Part shown: in pieces, positions 60,035 to 64,000 of the stretch
Layout of the letters: the number at the start of each line of letters is the position of its first letter
How positions within the stretch are numbered: position 1 is the stretch's first letter
From: Allodiplogaster sudhausi
Lineage: Eukaryota; Nematoda; Chromadorea; Rhabditida; Diplogasteridae
DNA: 64,000 nucleotides
Assembly (NCBI GenBank): GCA_945643635.1
Contig: CALZFC010000271.1
Coordinates: 70,001 to 134,000 of the forward strand
Reading direction: 5' to 3'
Made by a program: the position numbers and the translations under genes
The notes under the pieces: generated by a model
What the model was told of the DNA's origin: nothing
What the model saw: only the letters and a program-made list of their open reading frames with translations
The model's database searches: none

Positions 60035-60842
60035 GTAAAGATATGGGGATGAAAAAAATACTGGTAGATAGATCGTTCAAAAATGAATATGATTCCTGGA
60101 GTAGAGATCATTTCGAGGTTTGGTAGATCAGTACGAGCCCGGCGCGCAAACCATACGTTTTTGGGGTACTTTTTTAGGCTCATTCTTCTCATTTTCTCGA
60201 AATCTACAAATTCGCTTTTTGATCTAACTGACTCCGATTGTAGAGTTTTTGACGGGCTTTCTTTTAATACTAGATTCATCGACTTTTGGACACTGGGTAT
60301 ATGAGATATTATCGATTGAAAGGTCAAATTATTTTGTTAGGAGCGAACCTTCTAAAATTCATATCTTTATGATTAGGGAAGGTAGAGGGATGAGAGTCTC
60401 AGAATCATGCAGAGTTTCACGAGAGCTTCAATATGACTATATATAGGTTAGGCTGGCTTTTCATTAAAGTGCCCTGCCAGGGCCGTGAAGTGGCAAATTT
60501 TTGGAACGCACTTTGGGCCTCCGTTTCTTCGCGATAGTTAAAGGTGTTGCCACATGTTATATACCAATCGGTAGCTTTCGAGAAGGCGAACAACTTTCTC
60601 ATACAAAACGTTTTCATATTTTGTCATTTTTGATCTACTTTTTTGGTCAGAAGGTTCAGGCCACTATTTCGGCCTTAGCTTTCACTGAGACTTTGTGGCA
60701 CATATTTTTTTTATTGTAGAGCCAAAAATTAGCTATCGAATGATAGGTAGATCATGGGATTTGATCCAGGCATATTCGAGATATGAATTATTTTGTGGCT
60801 TTTTGGGCTATTTTCTCTGCACTTCGAAACACATGGGTCGCA

Positions 60843-60883
60843 GGTTCGAATCCGCGCGCGCGCAAACTCTTTTGCGCGCTTTT
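60843..60883 (+). other. B-box-like motif plus GC hairpin and T-run, repeated four times
   Basis: GGTTCGAATCC (60843-60853) fits the pol III B box. It is followed by GCGCGCAAA-CTCT-TTTGCGCGC (60858-60879) and TTTT. Copies begin near 61118, 62474 and 63833 (the last with AGTTCGAATCC). No tRNA cloverleaf forms around it by eye. It could be a remnant of a tRNA-derived element or chance. Confidence 0.5.
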
Positions 60884-61350
60884 GTATGACTCCTGATGAA
60901 ATTATAAGAGTGCTATCATGTACAAAAGACTCTAAGCTTTCTAATGAGCTTAAATTCAAAGGCCCAGATAGTCCAGTAGCGCCGCTAGAACAGACTTTTG
61001 ACCCTTTAGAGCCAAATTTTAACCCTTAGAGCCAACTAACCAGGCATTTTCGAGATATGAATTATTTTGTGGCTTTTTGGGCTATTTTCTCTGCACTTCC
61101 AAACTCATGGGTCGCAGGTTCGAATCCACGCGCGCGCAAACTCTTTTGCGCGCTTTTATATGACTCCTGAGTATGTTACAAGAGTGACATCATATAGTAA
61201 AGACTCCAAGCTTTCTAATGAGCTTAAATTCAAAGGCCCAGATAGTCCAGCAGCGTCGCTAGAACAGACTTTTGACCCTTTAGAGCCAAATTTTAACCCT
61301 TAGAGCCAACTTAGAACACTTGGATAAATTTTTACATCGGGAAATGGCCT

Positions 61351-61414
61351 CCGGGGCGATAGCCCCGGTGGCTATTGACCGGGCCAAAGGCCCGTAGCGT
61401 GACAAAGTCACGCT
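61351..61414. repeat. Cluster of three consecutive hairpins (satellite unit 1)
   Basis: CCGGGGCGATAGCCCCGG, CGGGCCAAAGGCCCG and AGCGTGACAAAGTCACGCT follow each other within 64 bp, each a near-perfect stem with a short loop. The same cluster is at 62709-62772. Confidence 0.9.
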
Positions 61415-62708
61415 AGTCTCTTATTATCTAAAAGTCGACTGTAATTTATTTACTGGTATAGCGCGGAGCGGTGTAGCGGGCGGGGGGATTGAGGTATCGG
61501 GAAGCGGTTTTTTGGGGAACATGTAAAAGTTTCCGGACTACAAGAATATGTGGGTTTCAAAAAATTGGGTTCGATATTGGCGTCGGCGCCGGCGCCCAAA
61601 CTTTGGTCGGAGGCGACTCTGATTTGGGCACTTTGGCGACTTTGAGGGGTTGCAACTTTTTTTGTAGGAAAGCTATGGCGATGAAAAAAATAGTGTCGGG
61701 TAGCCCGTTCAAAAATGAATATGATTCCTGGAGTTGAGATCATTTCGAGTTTTCGTAGATCAGTGGGAGGCCGCCGCGCAAACCATACCTTATTGGGGTA
61801 CTTTTTGAGAGGGTATTTGCCCCTTTTCTCGGAATCTACAAAGTCCGCTTTTGATTAAACTGAATGCGATTGTAGAGTTTTTGACGGCGCATCTTTTGAT
61901 ACCATAATTATCAACTTTTGGACACTAGAAGTTGTAGATATTATCGATTGAAGGGTCAAATTTTTTTGTTAGGAGCGAACCTTCTAAAATTCATATCTTT
62001 ATGAATAGGAAAGATATAGGGATGACAGTTTCAGAATCATGCAGAATTTCACAAGAGCTTCAATATGAGTATACATAGGTTAGGCTGGCTCTTCATTAAA
62101 GTGCCCTGCCAGGGCCGTGAAGTGTCAAATTTTTGGAGCGCACTTTGGGTCTCCGTTTCTTCTCGGTAGTTAAAGGTTTTGCCACATGTTATATACCATT
62201 CGGTAGGTCTTGAGATGGCGAACAACTTTCTCATACAAAGCTTTTTCATAGTTTGTCATTTTTGATCTACTTTTGGGATCAGAAAGTTCAGGCCACTTTT
62301 TCGGTCTTAGCTATCACTGACACTTTTTGGCGCATATTTTTTTTATTGTAGAGCCTAAAATTAGCTATCGAATGATAGGTAAACCATGGGATTTGATCCA
62401 GGCATATTCGAGATATGAATTATTTTGTGGCTTTTTGGGCTATTTTCTCTGCACTTCGAAAGTCATGGGTCACAGGTTCGAATCCGCGCGCGCGCATACT
62501 CTTTTGCGCGCTTTTGTATGACTCCTGAGTATGTTAAAAGAGTGATATCATATAGTAAAGACTCCAAGCTTTCTAATGAGTTTAAATTCAAAGGCCCAGA
62601 TAGTCCAGTAGCGCCGCTAGAACAGACTTTTGACCCTTTAGAGCCATATTTTAACCCTTAGAGCCCACTAACGACCCAACTTACTATCTTTTTATCGGGA
62701 AATGGCCT

Positions 62709-62772
62709 CCGGGGCGATAGCCCCGGTGGCCATTGACCGGGCCAAAGGCCCGTAGCGTGACAAAGTCACGCT
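62709..62772. repeat. Cluster of three consecutive hairpins (satellite unit 2)
   Basis: Identical hairpins to those at 61351-61414. Here the outer bases also pair (ATGGCC ... GGCCAT), making the first stem longer. The pairing is preserved between units that differ elsewhere. Confidence 0.9.
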
Positions 62773-64000
62773 AGTCTATTATTATCTAAAAGTCGACTGT
62801 AATTTATTGACCGGTATAGCGCCGAGAGGTATTACGGGCGGTGGGAGTGAGATACGGGGAAGCGGTTTTTTGCATGTTGTAGATTATCCCTTGGGCTACC
62901 AGAATATGTGGGTTTCAAAAATTCAGGGTTGGCGCCGGCGCTGGCGCGGGCGGCCAAACTTTGGTCCGAGGTGACTTTGATTTGGGGCGGTTCGCGACTT
63001 TGACGAGCTGCAACTTTTTTTCTGGTGGTCGTACAGAAATGTAAAAAATAGTGGCGGATAGCCCGTTCAAAAATGAATATGATTCCTGGAGTTGAGATCA
63101 TTTCGAGTTTTGGTAGATCAGTGAGAGGCCGCCGCGCAAACCATACCTTTTTGGGGTACTTTTTGAGAGGGTATTTGCCCCTTTTCTCGGAATCTACAAA
63201 GTCCGCTTTTGATTAAACTGACTGCGATTGTAGAGTTTTTGACGGGATTTCAGAAAATGGTCGAACTATCGACTTTTGGACACTAGAAGTTGTAGATATT
63301 ATCGATTGAAGTGTCAAATTTATTTGTTAGGAGCGAACCTTCTAAAATTCATATGTTTATGAATAGGGATCGTAGCGGGATGAGAGTTTCAAAATCATGC
63401 AGATTTTCACGAGAGCTTCAATATGAGTATACATAGGTTAGGCTGGGTTATCATTAAAGTGCCCTACCAGGGCCGTGAATTGTCAAATTTTTGGAGCGCA
63501 CTTTGGGCCTCCGTTTCTTCTCGGTAGTTAAAGGTTGTGCCACACATGATATATCATTCTGTAGCTCTCGAGATGGCGAACAACTTTCTCATACAAAACA
63601 TTTTGATATTTTGTCATTTTTGATCTACTTTTTGGGTCAGAATGTTCAGGCCACTATTTCAGCCTTAGCTATCACTGACACTTTTTGGCGCATATTTTTT
63701 TTATTGTAGAGCCAAAAATTAGCTATCGAATGGTAGGTAGATCATGGGATTTGATCCAGGCATATTCGAGATATGAATTATTTTGTGGCTTTTTGGTTCA
63801 TTTTCAGTGCACGTCGAAAGTCATGGGACGCAAGTTCGAATCCGCGCGCGCACAAACTCTTTTGCGCGCTTTTGTATGGCTCCTGATGAAATTATAAGAG
63901 TGCTAACATAGACTAAGGACTCCAAGCTTTCTAATGAGCGGAAATTCAAAGACCTAGGATGTCCATTAACGCCGCTAGAACAGACTTTTGTCCTTTTTAA

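Larger units (their letters stand above)
60040..64000. repeat. Satellite array, unit about 1.37 kb, at least 2.9 copies
   Basis: AAAAATGAATATGATTCCTG recurs at about 60080, 61704 and 63071 (spacing 1,624 and 1,367). The first unit carries an extra 276-bp internal duplication (60790-61065 repeated at 61066-61320). Units are roughly 85-90% alike by eye and continue past the window end. Each unit holds a GGTTCGAATCC block followed by a (CG)n hairpin, and two of the unit junctions hold a three-hairpin cluster. Short frames repeated in each unit have no recognisable family. Confidence 0.9.

Noticed and set aside
60843..60883. A true tRNA gene at the GGTTCGAATCC motif
   Set aside because: The T-arm stem does not pair and no acceptor or anticodon arm can be drawn; only the B-box sequence matches.

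Overview
This window is nuclear DNA from an animal. Its genes are broken by many introns with GT..AG ends, GTT-type donors are frequent, and several introns are almost pure (CT)n. A nematode is the best guess: one gene encodes a 12-cysteine, GPI-anchored protein resembling the nematode CPG4 (chondroitin proteoglycan 4-like) family, and several start codons lie 2 to 16 nt after a strong splice acceptor, as expected for spliced-leader trans-splicing. The species cannot be named from the sequence. All homology calls are from recognition of protein motifs; no search was run.

Layout. 1-9570 is a nearly perfect inverted repeat (arms about 4.78 kb) of an unrecognised, exon-bearing repeat element, followed by a diverged third copy (9600-10877) that ends at the sequence forming the palindrome centre. 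10878-15175 is (CT)n/(GA)n sequence and a 28-bp minisatellite without a recognisable gene. 15535-15732 (-) may encode a 65-residue secreted peptide. 15993-18153 (+) is the CPG4-like gene. 18754-24300 (-) is a degraded CR1/L2-like LINE with a nested 1,008-bp TIR transposon. 24318-26043 is a foldback element. 26560-32228 (+) is glycerate kinase (GLYCTK), whose third intron carries a complete Mutator-like element (27144-30085) with a 9-bp target duplication. Convergent to it is acetyl-CoA synthetase (32889-38644, -). Head-to-head with that gene is a BRCA1-like RING/BRCT gene (39430-47420, +) with transposon insertions in its central introns. Then come palmitoyl-protein thioesterase 1 (PPT1, 48056-50313, +), Ran GTPase (50905-51987, -) and dyskerin (DKC1, 52327-57477, +), the last two sharing a 339-bp bidirectional promoter region. 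A DKC1 intron holds a LINE 3' fragment interrupted by a 2.4-kb foldback palindrome. Two paralogous small genes follow (58346-59012 and 59723 onward), and from 60040 to the window end the second one's intron is filled by a 1.37-kb satellite array with conserved hairpins.

The host genes form no pathway: they are housekeeping metabolism (GLYCTK, ACS, PPT1), nuclear transport (Ran), pseudouridylation/telomerase RNP (DKC1) and DNA repair (BRCA1-like). The main unusual content is the transposon layer: a palindromic inverted dimer, a foldback family sharing LINE-like ends, and two Mutator-like elements whose terminal repeats are built from a short tandem motif.
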